Assembly (NCBI GenBank): GCA_021805545.1
Contig: JAJZFB010000031.1
Location: 17,657-81,656 of the forward strand
Length of the DNA: 64,000 nt
From: Pseudomonadota bacterium
GTDB lineage: Bacteria > Pseudomonadota > Alphaproteobacteria > Acetobacterales > Acetobacteraceae
Reading direction: 5' to 3'
Each line of letters opens with the position of its first letter. Positions within the stretch are counted from its first letter, which is position 1. Positions 43,274 through 50,837 of this stretch are shown piece by piece. The position numbers and the translations under genes are program-made. Under the pieces are notes generated by a model. The model was not told the DNA's origin, made no database searches, and worked only from the letters and a program-made list of their open reading frames with translations.

Positions 43274-44175
43274 AGCATCGCCCCTTCACCCCCGCCCAGC
43301 CTTTGCGTCAGGCGGCGGAAAACAATAAGGCCAACGCAGGTAAAAACCAGCATGATGATGGTCAGCGCCGCGCCATAGGGCCAATCGGGCGAGAAGGTGA
43401 ACTGGCTGGCAATGAGCGAGCCGAGCATCATCGCCTTGTCGCCCCCCAGAAGCTGCGGCACCACGTAGTCGCCAAACGCGGGAATGCCGACCAGGATGAT
43501 GCCGGAAAGCAGCCCCGGCACGGTTTGCGGAAACACGGCGTTGAAAAACAGTTTCGGGCCGGATGCGTATAAATCGCGCCCGGCTTCCACCAGGGTCCAG
43601 TCCAGCTTTTCCACGGCGGCATAAAGCGGCACCACCATATAGGGCAGGTAGTTATAGGTAAGCCCTATAAACACCGCGAAATTCCCCGGCATGAGGCCAA
43701 GATGCGGCGGAATGAACCCCAGCCACTGGGCCAGATGCGAGACCGGCGCGAAAGGGTTGAGCAACTGCATCCAGGCATAGGTGCGCACCACCTGGTTGGT
43801 CCAGGAAGGCACAATGGCAAACAGGAGCAGCACGGGCCGCATATTGGCCGGGCGCGAAACAATAAAGAATACCAGCGGATAGGCCAGCAAAATGGTCATG
43901 GTGGTGGCAATGCCCGCCTGTAGCAGCGAGCGCGCCAGCACCGTGAAATTGGCGCCGGACCACCCTAAAATGCCAAAACCCGCCACTTGCGAAAAAGAGG
44001 AAAGGGACAGGGGCAATACCGGCGAGCCGAAATCGCTGTTCGTGAAAAACGCGATACCGAGCATGATCCCGCTGGGAAACAGCAGAAACAATATAATCCA
44101 GAACAGCCCCGGCCCGGAGGTGAGCCAAAGCCGCCAGGCGCGGCTGCGCCCCTCACGCTGCGTCATGGTGCTCAT
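43270..44175 (-). CDS. potH: Polyamine ABC transporter permease (PotH/PotB type)
   Basis: A 301-residue permease with six hydrophobic segments; NYLPYMVVPLYAAVEKLD followed by TLVEAGRDLYASG forms the EAA loop that docks on the ATPase, and VPAFGDYVVPQLLGG-type sequence near residue 220 is characteristic of PotH. ATG 44175 overlaps the potG stop by one base; a GTG at 44178 is also in frame. Confidence 0.92.
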   Translation of the reverse strand: MSTMTQREGRSRAWRLWLTSGPGLFWIILFLLFPSGIMLGIAFFTNSDFGSPVLPLSLSSFSQVAGFGILGWSGANFTVLARSLLQAGIATTMTILLAYPLVFFIVSRPANMRPVLLLFAIVPSWTNQVVRTYAWMQLLNPFAPVSHLAQWLGFIPPHLGLMPGNFAVFIGLTYNYLPYMVVPLYAAVEKLDWTLVEAGRDLYASGPKLFFNAVFPQTVPGLLSGIILVGIPAFGDYVVPQLLGGDKAMMLGSLIASQFTFSPDWPYGAALTIIMLVFTCVGLIVFRRLTQRLGGGEGAML

Positions 44176-45260
44176 CACGCCTCCACCAGCATGATGTTTT
44201 CGGGCTTCAACTCCACCGCCACGGCCTCGCCCGGGCGCCAGCTACGTTCGGCGGCCTGGTTGTTGGTATCGTAGGCGGTAACAAATTCGCCGCAATGCAG
44301 CTCAATCCGGTATTGGGTCGAGGCACCCATGTAGATTGCCTCGCAGATTTTACCCAAGAACATATTGGGCCGGCCGGCCGCGAAGGCGCTGTCGCTGTAA
44401 AGCCAGATTTTCTCGGGCCGTATCATCGCCATGCCGGGGCCGGCCAGGGTTTCGCCAATATTCAGCACGCCAATCGCGGTGCGCGCCTCGTGCGCGGAAA
44501 CCGGCTCAAACGCCCAGATATTCGACAGGCCGAGAAACTCCGCGACGAACACGTTTTTCGGCTTCTCATATACATCCAGTACCGGGCCAACCTGCTGGAT
44601 GCGCCCTTTGCTCATCACCGCGATGCGGTCGGACATCACCAGCGCCTCGTGCTGGTCGTGCGTAACAAACACAAAAGTCATGCCCAGGCGCTTCTGCATT
44701 CGCAAAAGCTCAATCTGCAATTCCGCGCGCAATTTGGCGTCCAGCGCCGAGAGCGGCTCGTCCAGCAGCACCACTTCCGGCTCGTTCACCAAGGCGCGGG
44801 CCAGGGCCACGCGCTGGCGCTGCCCGCCAGAAAGCTGGGCGGCGGCGCGTGTGGCGAATGGCCCGATCTGCATCAGCTCCATAATGGCATCGACGCGCTT
44901 TTTGCGCGCCGCCGCCTTCACGCCCTGCATTTTCAACCCGAAGCCGATATTCTGCTCCACATTAAGGTGCGGAAACAGCGCGTAGGATTGAAAAACCGTG
45001 TTGACCGCGCGCTTATGCGCGGGAACCCCCTGCATTTCGCGCCCCGAGATGACAATTTGCCCCGCATCCGGCGTTTCAAACCCCGCGATCATGCGCAAAA
45101 GCGTGGTTTTACCACAGCCGGAAGGGCCAAGCAGGGTAAAAAATTCTCCGGGATGTATTTCAAGACCAATATGATCGACCGCGGGTATGGTGCCCGCGAA
45201 AATACGGGTTATACCCGTAAGTGAGATGGCGCCGCGCTTGGCGGCCATGGCGGCGCTCAT
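44175..45260 (-). CDS. potG: Polyamine ABC transporter ATP-binding protein
   Basis: A 361-residue ABC ATPase. Walker A GPSGCGKTTLLR, Q-loop FQSYALFPHL, signature LSGGQRQRVALARAL, Walker B VVLLDEPLSALDAKLR and H-loop VTHDQHEAL are intact, and a C-terminal TOBE/OB domain (VEAVAVELKPENIML-type end) follows. First structural gene of the potGHIF-puuA operon. ATG 45260 has GGAGG 6-7 bases upstream, and it overlaps the stop of a 12-codon upstream frame (ATGA). Confidence 0.93.
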   Translation of the reverse strand: MSAAMAAKRGAISLTGITRIFAGTIPAVDHIGLEIHPGEFFTLLGPSGCGKTTLLRMIAGFETPDAGQIVISGREMQGVPAHKRAVNTVFQSYALFPHLNVEQNIGFGLKMQGVKAAARKKRVDAIMELMQIGPFATRAAAQLSGGQRQRVALARALVNEPEVVLLDEPLSALDAKLRAELQIELLRMQKRLGMTFVFVTHDQHEALVMSDRIAVMSKGRIQQVGPVLDVYEKPKNVFVAEFLGLSNIWAFEPVSAHEARTAIGVLNIGETLAGPGMAMIRPEKIWLYSDSAFAAGRPNMFLGKICEAIYMGASTQYRIELHCGEFVTAYDTNNQAAERSWRPGEAVAVELKPENIMLVEA

Positions 45261-45295
45261 GCGGCGCCTCCGTCAACGATTACAGAGGCGCTCAT
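45257..45295 (-). CDS. Upstream mini-ORF 2 of the potG leader (12 codons)
   Basis: ATG AGC GCC at 45295 with its own GGAGG site, encoding MSASVIVDGGAA, with TGA overlapping the potG ATG (ATGA). It exists because a 35-bp unit containing the potG ribosome-binding site and start is tandemly duplicated; 35 is not a multiple of three, so each copy terminates at the next start. Confidence 0.55.
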   Translation of the reverse strand: MSASVIVDGGAA

Positions 45296-45330
45296 GCGGC
45301 GCCTCCGTCAAGGATTACAGAGGCGCTCAC
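45292..45330 (-). CDS. Upstream mini-ORF 1 of the potG leader (12 codons)
   Basis: GTG AGC GCC at 45330 preceded by GGAGG, encoding MSASVILDGGAA, with TGA overlapping the ATG of mini-ORF 2 in the same ATGA manner. Together the two frames form a coupled chain into potG. Confidence 0.5.
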   Translation of the reverse strand: MSASVILDGGAA

Positions 45331-45553
45331 GGGGCGCCTCCATGAAGGAAGGAGAGGTTAGGCTTAGGCGGCTTTGCTATCCACAGCACGCAAATCCCCG
45401 TTATGGTTTGGGTAGGGTTATTTGTTGCCCAACCAACCATGGCCGTCAAGAATAATTAGTTTGATTTTGCCGTGAGCATGTATTTCTTTACAAGACTCGC
45501 ATCAAAGCCCATGATTTCGTCAATAATCCTAAACGTTTGGAAGCAAGGAGAAG

Positions 45554-46132
45554 ATGTCGGCAGCCCTGGAAACTGAAGCTGGCGCGGAGGATATTGGCAC
45601 CAGGCTCAAGCTGGTCCGGCAGATTTTTGGCCTGACACAGCGCGAGCTGGCGCGCCGCGCGGGGGTGACGAACGGGGCGATCTCGCTCATCGAGCAGAAC
45701 CGCGTCTCGCCCTCCATCTCTAGCCTGAAGAAGATTCTGGACGGCATTCCGCTCTCGCTGGCCGATTTCTTCACGCTCGATTTTTCGCCCTCGGATAACG
45801 TGTTTTTCGTGGAAAACGAGCTGACCGAAATTTCCTACGACCATACCATCTCCATGCGCATGGTGGGACGGCGGTTGCAGGACCGGGCGTTGCAGATGCT
45901 GCGCGAAACCTACCAGCCCGGGGCCGACACGGGCGATGCCATGCTGCGCCATGCCGGAGAGGAATGCGGCATCGTCGTTTCGGGCAGCATTACCATTACC
46001 GTGGGGGTACAGGAGCGCCAGCTCAACCCCGGCGATGCCTATTATTTCCGTTCAGACATCCCGCACCGTTTCCGCAACCAGAGCAGCGAACCCTGCGTGC
46101 TCATCAGCGCCGTCTCCCCACCCTCGTTTTAA
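45554..46132 (+). CDS. puuR: XRE-cupin regulator of the PuuR type
   Basis: A 192-residue regulator with an N-terminal XRE helix-turn-helix (LKLVRQIFGLTQRELARRAG followed by VTNGAISLIEQNRVSPSI) and a C-terminal cupin (EECGIVVSGSITITVGVQ, LNPGDAYYFRSDIPHRFRNQ). This architecture and PSISSLKKILDGIPLSLADFF are those of PuuR, the putrescine-responsive repressor of E. coli. It is divergent from the polyamine transport and puuA genes, which it probably represses. ATG 45554 follows AAGGAG. Confidence 0.88.
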   Translation: MSAALETEAGAEDIGTRLKLVRQIFGLTQRELARRAGVTNGAISLIEQNRVSPSISSLKKILDGIPLSLADFFTLDFSPSDNVFFVENELTEISYDHTISMRMVGRRLQDRALQMLRETYQPGADTGDAMLRHAGEECGIVVSGSITITVGVQERQLNPGDAYYFRSDIPHRFRNQSSEPCVLISAVSPPSF

Positions 46133-46239
46133 GCGCGATGATCTTATACCAACGGTCATGCTCAATGACCGTTGGTATAAGATGCGCTCGCTTTGCGAGC
46201 GCTTCGAAAGTCTGAACCGCGCTCTGCCTCATTGATTTA
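46132..46239 (+). repeat. Dispersed repeat B, copy 3, with nested palindrome A3
   Basis: Begins on the last base of the puuR stop codon. Sequence GCGATGA is followed by palindrome A3 (19-bp arms, 46141-46183) and then continues with GATGCGCTCGCTTTGCGAG etc. as in other B copies. In copies 1, 2 and 4 the position of A3 is occupied only by CTTGA, so A3 appears to have been inserted into, or substituted within, a B element. Confidence 0.85.
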
Positions 46240-46339
46240 GAGACGGCTGTTTGCAAACGCTGCTCTGACGGCCGCCTGACGGTGCTTTTCTGCGCTCCGG
46301 TGCTCAAAAATCAGCGCCTCGGCTCTCCAGAGCGCGTTT

Positions 46340-47959
46340 TCAGACAGGCTTGCGCTTGCGCCGCCCCTTTTTGGCTTCGGCGGCCAGAATGCAGGGCGCG
46401 GCCAGCAGCAGCGCGCCCGCATTCCAGGCGGCGAATTCGAGATTCTGCCCGCCTTCCAGCAACAGGTCCACCAGCGCCAGGGTGGCCAGGGCAAAGCTGG
46501 CCAGCAATTCCTCCCACCCCATTTGCACTGGCTTGTCCTTGCTCCATAGGCGCAGCACCGCGGCGATGATGGGGATGATGAAGGCCGGCATTGGCGCATC
46601 GAGATAGCGCCCATTGAACACCAGCAGCGCCTGGGAAACAGCGGCGCCGGCCAGGAAGATGAACCACAACCCGTCATAGCTAAGCGGCAGGCGGAAAGCC
46701 CGCAGCCGGGCCAGCACGGCGGCGCCGTTCTGTGCCGGGGGCAAAGCCTGCCCGACCAGCACCGCACCAGCCCGGCGCAGGGCCAGCACGGCAAAGACCA
46801 GCTGCAGCGGCAAATTCACCAGCGCGCATAAAACCTGCCATTTATCGTAAAGCAGCGGCAGCGTGCCCAGGCAGGCGAGGGAAAACGCGTTGCCCAGCGC
46901 AAAGGCGGGTACGGCCAGGCGGAGGTTGCGCATACCCGCCACGCCGAACAGGGCGATGCTGACCAGCATCCCCAGCACCGCGTAGCGCAGCCAGTACGGA
47001 TGCTCCATTACCGGGCCTTGCAGCGGGAATTTAAGTGTGCGCCGCGCCGTCCATATACCCCAATTGGCCCCCGCCACGCCTTCCTGCCGGTATTTCCAGG
47101 TCTGGTCGAACGCCTCGATAATATTGTAATCCACCTTATCCCTGGCCGCGAGCGTGGCAAAGCGGCGCAGATACACGGCCTCGTTCACGCGTGAGGGGGC
47201 CGCCGGCCCGCGCCAGCGCCCGCGCGAGGGCCAGCCCGTCTCGCCAACGGAAATCTTCTTGCCGGGAAAGAGCGTCTTGAAATCGGTAATGGTGGAATCA
47301 ACACTGGCCAGCGCCTGGCTCACCCCCATCGGGTGGTTCTCCCAATAGGGCAGGATATGGATCATCACCACATCCACATGCTGCGCCACTTGCGGGAATT
47401 TGCGCCAGAAAGAGGGGACATCGGCATAGGCCACCGGCTGTTTAACCCTTGCGCGCACATAGTCTATGTCCGCTATCAAATCATTCGCCGAAAGATCGCG
47501 GCGCAGCAGCACCTCGTTGCCCACAACCACGCGCGTTACCGTATGGGGGTGGGCATTGGCCTCGGCAATCCCCGCCGCCATCTCCGCGCGGTTGCGCGCC
47601 GCATCGGAGCCAAGCCAGATGCCGAGCCACATTTTCAGCCCCGCTGTCTTGGCCAGCGCGGCAATGTCCTGGTGCGCGGCCAGCCGGGCCGCGGTTTGCG
47701 CCGGGGTGCCTTCCAGCGCGGCATAGGTGCGTATACCGTCCGCCTCATGGGCGATAAGAGCCAAATCCTGCGCAATATCCGCCGGGCTGGGAAAACCCTT
47801 GTCCATCGGCCCCTGCCCATTACGGTAGGGCGTGTAGGAAAACGAGTGGAACTTGCCCGGCGGCATGGTCACACCCCCCGCCTGCGGGCGGTTGAGGCTA
47901 TACCAGGCGTAGAGCGAGAACAGGCTCAGCAGGAGGCAGGCGATGTGACCGGGTTTCAT
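46340..47959 (-). CDS. Membrane-anchored GH17-like beta-1,3-glucan-active protein
   Basis: A 539-residue protein. After an N-terminal membrane anchor, residues 35-310 form a family 17 glycoside hydrolase-like domain: the acid/base Glu in RVVVGNEVLL and nucleophile Glu in ISVGETGWPSRGR are both present. The C-terminal 220 residues hold about seven hydrophobic segments. The arrangement resembles proteobacterial GH17 proteins linked to beta-glucan synthesis or remodelling. No glucan synthase gene is adjacent. It faces the puuR gene convergently. Confidence 0.8.
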   Translation of the reverse strand: MKPGHIACLLLSLFSLYAWYSLNRPQAGGVTMPPGKFHSFSYTPYRNGQGPMDKGFPSPADIAQDLALIAHEADGIRTYAALEGTPAQTAARLAAHQDIAALAKTAGLKMWLGIWLGSDAARNRAEMAAGIAEANAHPHTVTRVVVGNEVLLRRDLSANDLIADIDYVRARVKQPVAYADVPSFWRKFPQVAQHVDVVMIHILPYWENHPMGVSQALASVDSTITDFKTLFPGKKISVGETGWPSRGRWRGPAAPSRVNEAVYLRRFATLAARDKVDYNIIEAFDQTWKYRQEGVAGANWGIWTARRTLKFPLQGPVMEHPYWLRYAVLGMLVSIALFGVAGMRNLRLAVPAFALGNAFSLACLGTLPLLYDKWQVLCALVNLPLQLVFAVLALRRAGAVLVGQALPPAQNGAAVLARLRAFRLPLSYDGLWFIFLAGAAVSQALLVFNGRYLDAPMPAFIIPIIAAVLRLWSKDKPVQMGWEELLASFALATLALVDLLLEGGQNLEFAAWNAGALLLAAPCILAAEAKKGRRKRKPV

Positions 47960-47999
47960 AACTCCGGCTTAGCCGGGCGCCAAAATTTGGGGAAGAGAG

Positions 48000-48401
48000 A
48001 TGGATGAAGAGATTAGGCGCATTTTACTGCAAACCAGGCGTATCGCCCTGGTGGGCGCCTCGGCCAGGCCCGAGCGGCCCTCTTACGGGGTGATGCGCTA
48101 TTTGCTGGCGCGCGGTTACGATGTAACCCCGGTGAATCCCGGCCTGGCGGGGCAGGACATTCTGGGCCGCCGCGTGGTGGCCACGCTGGAAGAGGCCGCG
48201 CCGCTGGATATGGTGGATTTATTCCGCAACAGCGCGGCGGTGGCCGAGCCGGTGCGCGACGCCATAAGGCTGGGGGCAAAAACCATATGGATGCAGCTTG
48301 GCGTGATCAACGAGGACGCCGCGGCGCAAGCCCGCGCGGCGGGGCTGGGGGTAGTGATGGACCGCTGCCCGGCAATTGAAATTCCACGGCTGGGGGTTTG
48401 A
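48000..48401 (+). CDS. CoA-binding domain protein (YccU-like)
   Basis: A 133-residue Rossmann-fold protein of the CoA-binding domain type. Motifs: IALVGASARPERPSYGVMRY, DVTPVNPGL, VDLFRNSAAVAEPV and KTIWMQLGVINEDAA, with the conserved Cys in VMDRCPAIEIPRL. The precise role of this family is unknown. GGGGAAGAGAG precedes ATG 48000. Its start is divergent from the GH17 gene. Confidence 0.88.
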   Translation: MDEEIRRILLQTRRIALVGASARPERPSYGVMRYLLARGYDVTPVNPGLAGQDILGRRVVATLEEAAPLDMVDLFRNSAAVAEPVRDAIRLGAKTIWMQLGVINEDAAAQARAAGLGVVMDRCPAIEIPRLGV

Positions 48402-48406
48402 AACCA

Positions 48407-48424
48407 ATCAGCCGTGAGGCTGAT
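48407..48424 (+). other. Small hairpin after the CoA-binding protein gene
   Basis: ATCAGCC-gtga-GGCTGAT, a 7-bp perfect stem with a tetraloop, 5 bases after the stop. There is no T-run, so termination is uncertain. Confidence 0.45.
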
Positions 48425-48466
48425 CGACCTCCGCGCGCGATTGATGAGGCGGCCGCGGCAGTAAAG

Positions 48467-49816
48467 TTACATCCAACAACCAGTATTATCCGCCCCCATG
48501 GCCGCCGCCCGGCCCGCGGGCCCGCGCAACGCATAGAGCGGCGCCTCATCCGCCGCCGCCATCGCCTGCCAGCGCCGCAGCCCCCCTGGCCCGGCCCGGA
48601 ACAAGCCGCAGGCATGGGCCACCACCTCGCTCAGTGCCAGCGTGGCCATCCAGCCTCCGCCTGTACGCCACCCCGCCCAGCCCGCAAATGCGGCGGTAAT
48701 GCCGGTCAGCGGGTCGGCGATTGCATCTCCAGCGAATAAACGCTCCGCCCACCCCGCGCGCATGGCCGCGGTAAGCCCGCCCGCCACGGCGGCGTCATCG
48801 CCAAACCCAACCCAGTCCGCCGCCGCCCCCATGCGCCCATGCGCGGTTATGGAAAGCCACACAGCCCCCCGCCGCGCCTCGTCTTCCGCCACAATACCCA
48901 GCCCGGCCAAAGCGCGCGGGCGGGTGCTCTCAATCACAATATCCGCCGCCCGCACCAGGCGGTGGAGCGCCTGCACATCTTCCGTATTGGTAAAATCCAG
49001 CGCCACGCTCGCCTTGCCCGCGTTCAGCAGGTTGTAAAACGCCGCATCGCCAAACCGCGCGCCATCGGGCCGGCGGGTAGATTCCACCTTAACCACCCGC
49101 GCCCCGGCGGCGCCCAGCAGCGCGCCCGCCAGCGGCCCGGCCCATAGGGCGGATAAATCCACCACCAGCGGCGCGCCTTCACGCAGGCGGGGCGGCGCCA
49201 GCCGCGCCAGGCGGAACGGCGTGGCTTGCGGGGGCGCTGGCTGGTCCTGCGCTATGGCCAGCCCCAGCAGCCTGCCCTGCTCCAGCAACGCCGCCACGGG
49301 GTGCTGCGCCACAACCCGCGCCAGCGCCGCCCAATCCGCTGCCTCTTCCCCCAGCAAGGCGGGCACGCACTCCCAATCCTCCGGGCGCGGCAAATTCAGC
49401 GCAATCCGCCCATCCGCCGCCTCCAGCAAATGGCAACTTCCATTGGCCGAAACCGCGCCGCGCCGCGTCAGCCCCAGCATCCGCGCACGCTCACCCAACA
49501 GCAGCGCGCCATTTTCAGGCAAATCAGCCCCAGGGGCGATGGCCCGCAGCGCGGCCAGCGCGCCATCGGCGGCCTGGGTTAGCGCCACCGGCGCCACCAG
49601 CCCTGGCCCATCCGCCTGCCCGGTTACCGCCATCAGCCGCGCCCGGCGCCACGCCAAGGCCGGGTGGTCCGCCACCACAAGCGGCGGCGGCCCCAACCCG
49701 AACAAGCCCAGCAAACCCGCCGCATGGCGCGCCGCAATGTCCGTCTCTGCTCCCAAATTCCTCACCCCATGCGCGCCCGGCCTGGCCAGGGTCGCTTTAC
49801 AGCCTGGCGGCGTCAA
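48467..49816 (-). CDS. Family III CoA-transferase-like protein with permuted domain order
   Basis: A 449-residue CaiB/BaiF-related protein. The usual N-terminal motif of the family (VVDLSALWAGPLAGALLGAA then GARVVKVES) lies at about residue 215, not near residue 5. The catalytic-Asp region GDAIADPLTGITAAFAG follows near residue 375. The first 210 residues contain stretches normally found in the C-terminal half of the family (LLEAADGRIALNLPRPEDW; LLEQGRLLGLAIAQDQ). This looks like a circular permutation or re-fused halves. Divergent from the crotonase at 49857, with 40 bases between them. Confidence 0.7.
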   Translation of the reverse strand: MTPPGCKATLARPGAHGVRNLGAETDIAARHAAGLLGLFGLGPPPLVVADHPALAWRRARLMAVTGQADGPGLVAPVALTQAADGALAALRAIAPGADLPENGALLLGERARMLGLTRRGAVSANGSCHLLEAADGRIALNLPRPEDWECVPALLGEEAADWAALARVVAQHPVAALLEQGRLLGLAIAQDQPAPPQATPFRLARLAPPRLREGAPLVVDLSALWAGPLAGALLGAAGARVVKVESTRRPDGARFGDAAFYNLLNAGKASVALDFTNTEDVQALHRLVRAADIVIESTRPRALAGLGIVAEDEARRGAVWLSITAHGRMGAAADWVGFGDDAAVAGGLTAAMRAGWAERLFAGDAIADPLTGITAAFAGWAGWRTGGGWMATLALSEVVAHACGLFRAGPGGLRRWQAMAAADEAPLYALRGPAGRAAAMGADNTGCWM

Positions 49817-49856
49817 CCATCTTCCCCGCGTCCGCCCGCCACGCTAGGCTCCGCCA

Positions 49857-50837
49857 ATGGACAGCCACGCCCTGCACCCCTGGATGCTCCTTACCGATTG
49901 GCGCGAGGATGAACGCCCCTTCCTTACGCTCGATCTCTCAGCCTGGCCCCAAACCCAGCCTCTGGCGCCGCTGCCGCCCGTCCCCATTCTCGCTTTCGGC
50001 CCGGCCAGCCATCCGCAAGCCGCCAGTGCCGACATCCTCATCGAAGCCCCCATCACCCTGCCCGGCTTCGCCACGGCCATCGCCAAAACCCCCCGCGCCG
50101 CCGCCGTACTGGTGCAACTGTTGCGCGCCATAGAGGGTTTGGCGCCCGAACGCGCCCTGCCGCTGGAATCCCTCGCCTTCGCCGCGCTGCAAGGCGGCGC
50201 GGAACATGCCGCCTGGCGCGCCGCGCGGGCATTATCCACCGCCCCGCCGCCCGGCACGCTGCATATGCGCCGCGATGGCGCCACGCTGCATTTGCTGCTC
50301 AACCGCCCCGCCGCCCTTAACGCCATAGACCGCCCCATGCGCGACGCGCTGGCCGATGCCTTCACCCTCGCCGCGCTTGATGACACCATCGCTTGCGTCA
50401 AACTCCGCGCCACGGGCCGCGTCTTTTCCATGGGCGCGGAGCTGGCCGAATTCGGCACCACGCCGGACCCTGTGCAGGCCCACCTCATCCGCGCCCGCAC
50501 CTTACCCGCCCATGCCATGGCAAGGCGGTGCGCGATTTATGACATCCACATCCAGGGCGGCTGCGTGGGGGCCGGGCTGGAAATGGCGGCCTTCGCCGGA
50601 CGGCTTACCGCCGCGCCCAATGCCTGGTTCCAGCTCCCGGAAACCGCCATGGGCATATTACCCGGCTTTGGCGGCTGCGTGTCCATCCCCGCGCGCATCG
50701 GGCGCCAGCGCGCCGCCGCGCTCATGCTCTCGGGCAAACGCATCAGCGCGCAAACCGCCCTAGGCTGGGGGCTTATCGACGCCATTATAGACGAGCCGCC
50801 CGCCAATGAGGCTGGCACGGACCAGGCTGGCGGATAA
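49857..50837 (+). CDS. Enoyl-CoA hydratase/isomerase family protein with unusual N-terminus
   Basis: A 326-residue crotonase-fold protein. The core begins near residue 136 (LHLLLNRPAALNAIDRPM); oxyanion-hole segments are ATGRVFSMGAELAEFG and IQGGCVGAGLEMAAFAGR. The Glu/Asp region FQLPETAMGILPGFGG is present, then AQTALGWGLIDAI, after which the protein ends where most crotonases continue with a helical trimerisation domain. The first 135 residues are helical and of unclear origin, and might supply that missing part. The 3' end overlaps the convergent amidohydrolase gene by 78 bases. Confidence 0.75.
   Translation: MDSHALHPWMLLTDWREDERPFLTLDLSAWPQTQPLAPLPPVPILAFGPASHPQAASADILIEAPITLPGFATAIAKTPRAAAVLVQLLRAIEGLAPERALPLESLAFAALQGGAEHAAWRAARALSTAPPPGTLHMRRDGATLHLLLNRPAALNAIDRPMRDALADAFTLAALDDTIACVKLRATGRVFSMGAELAEFGTTPDPVQAHLIRARTLPAHAMARRCAIYDIHIQGGCVGAGLEMAAFAGRLTAAPNAWFQLPETAMGILPGFGGCVSIPARIGRQRAAALMLSGKRISAQTALGWGLIDAIIDEPPANEAGTDQAGG

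Larger units (their letters stand above)
45252..45341 (-). repeat. 35-bp tandem repeat in the potG leader (about 2.6 copies)
   Basis: Unit GGCGCTCATGCGGCGCCTCC plus GTCAA(C/G)GATTACAGA on the plus strand, at 45252-45286 and 45287-45321, with a diverged partial third copy to about 45341. Each unit contains GAGGCGC/GCGCCTC arms able to form a stem-loop that would cover the start codon and ribosome-binding site. Confidence 0.85.
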
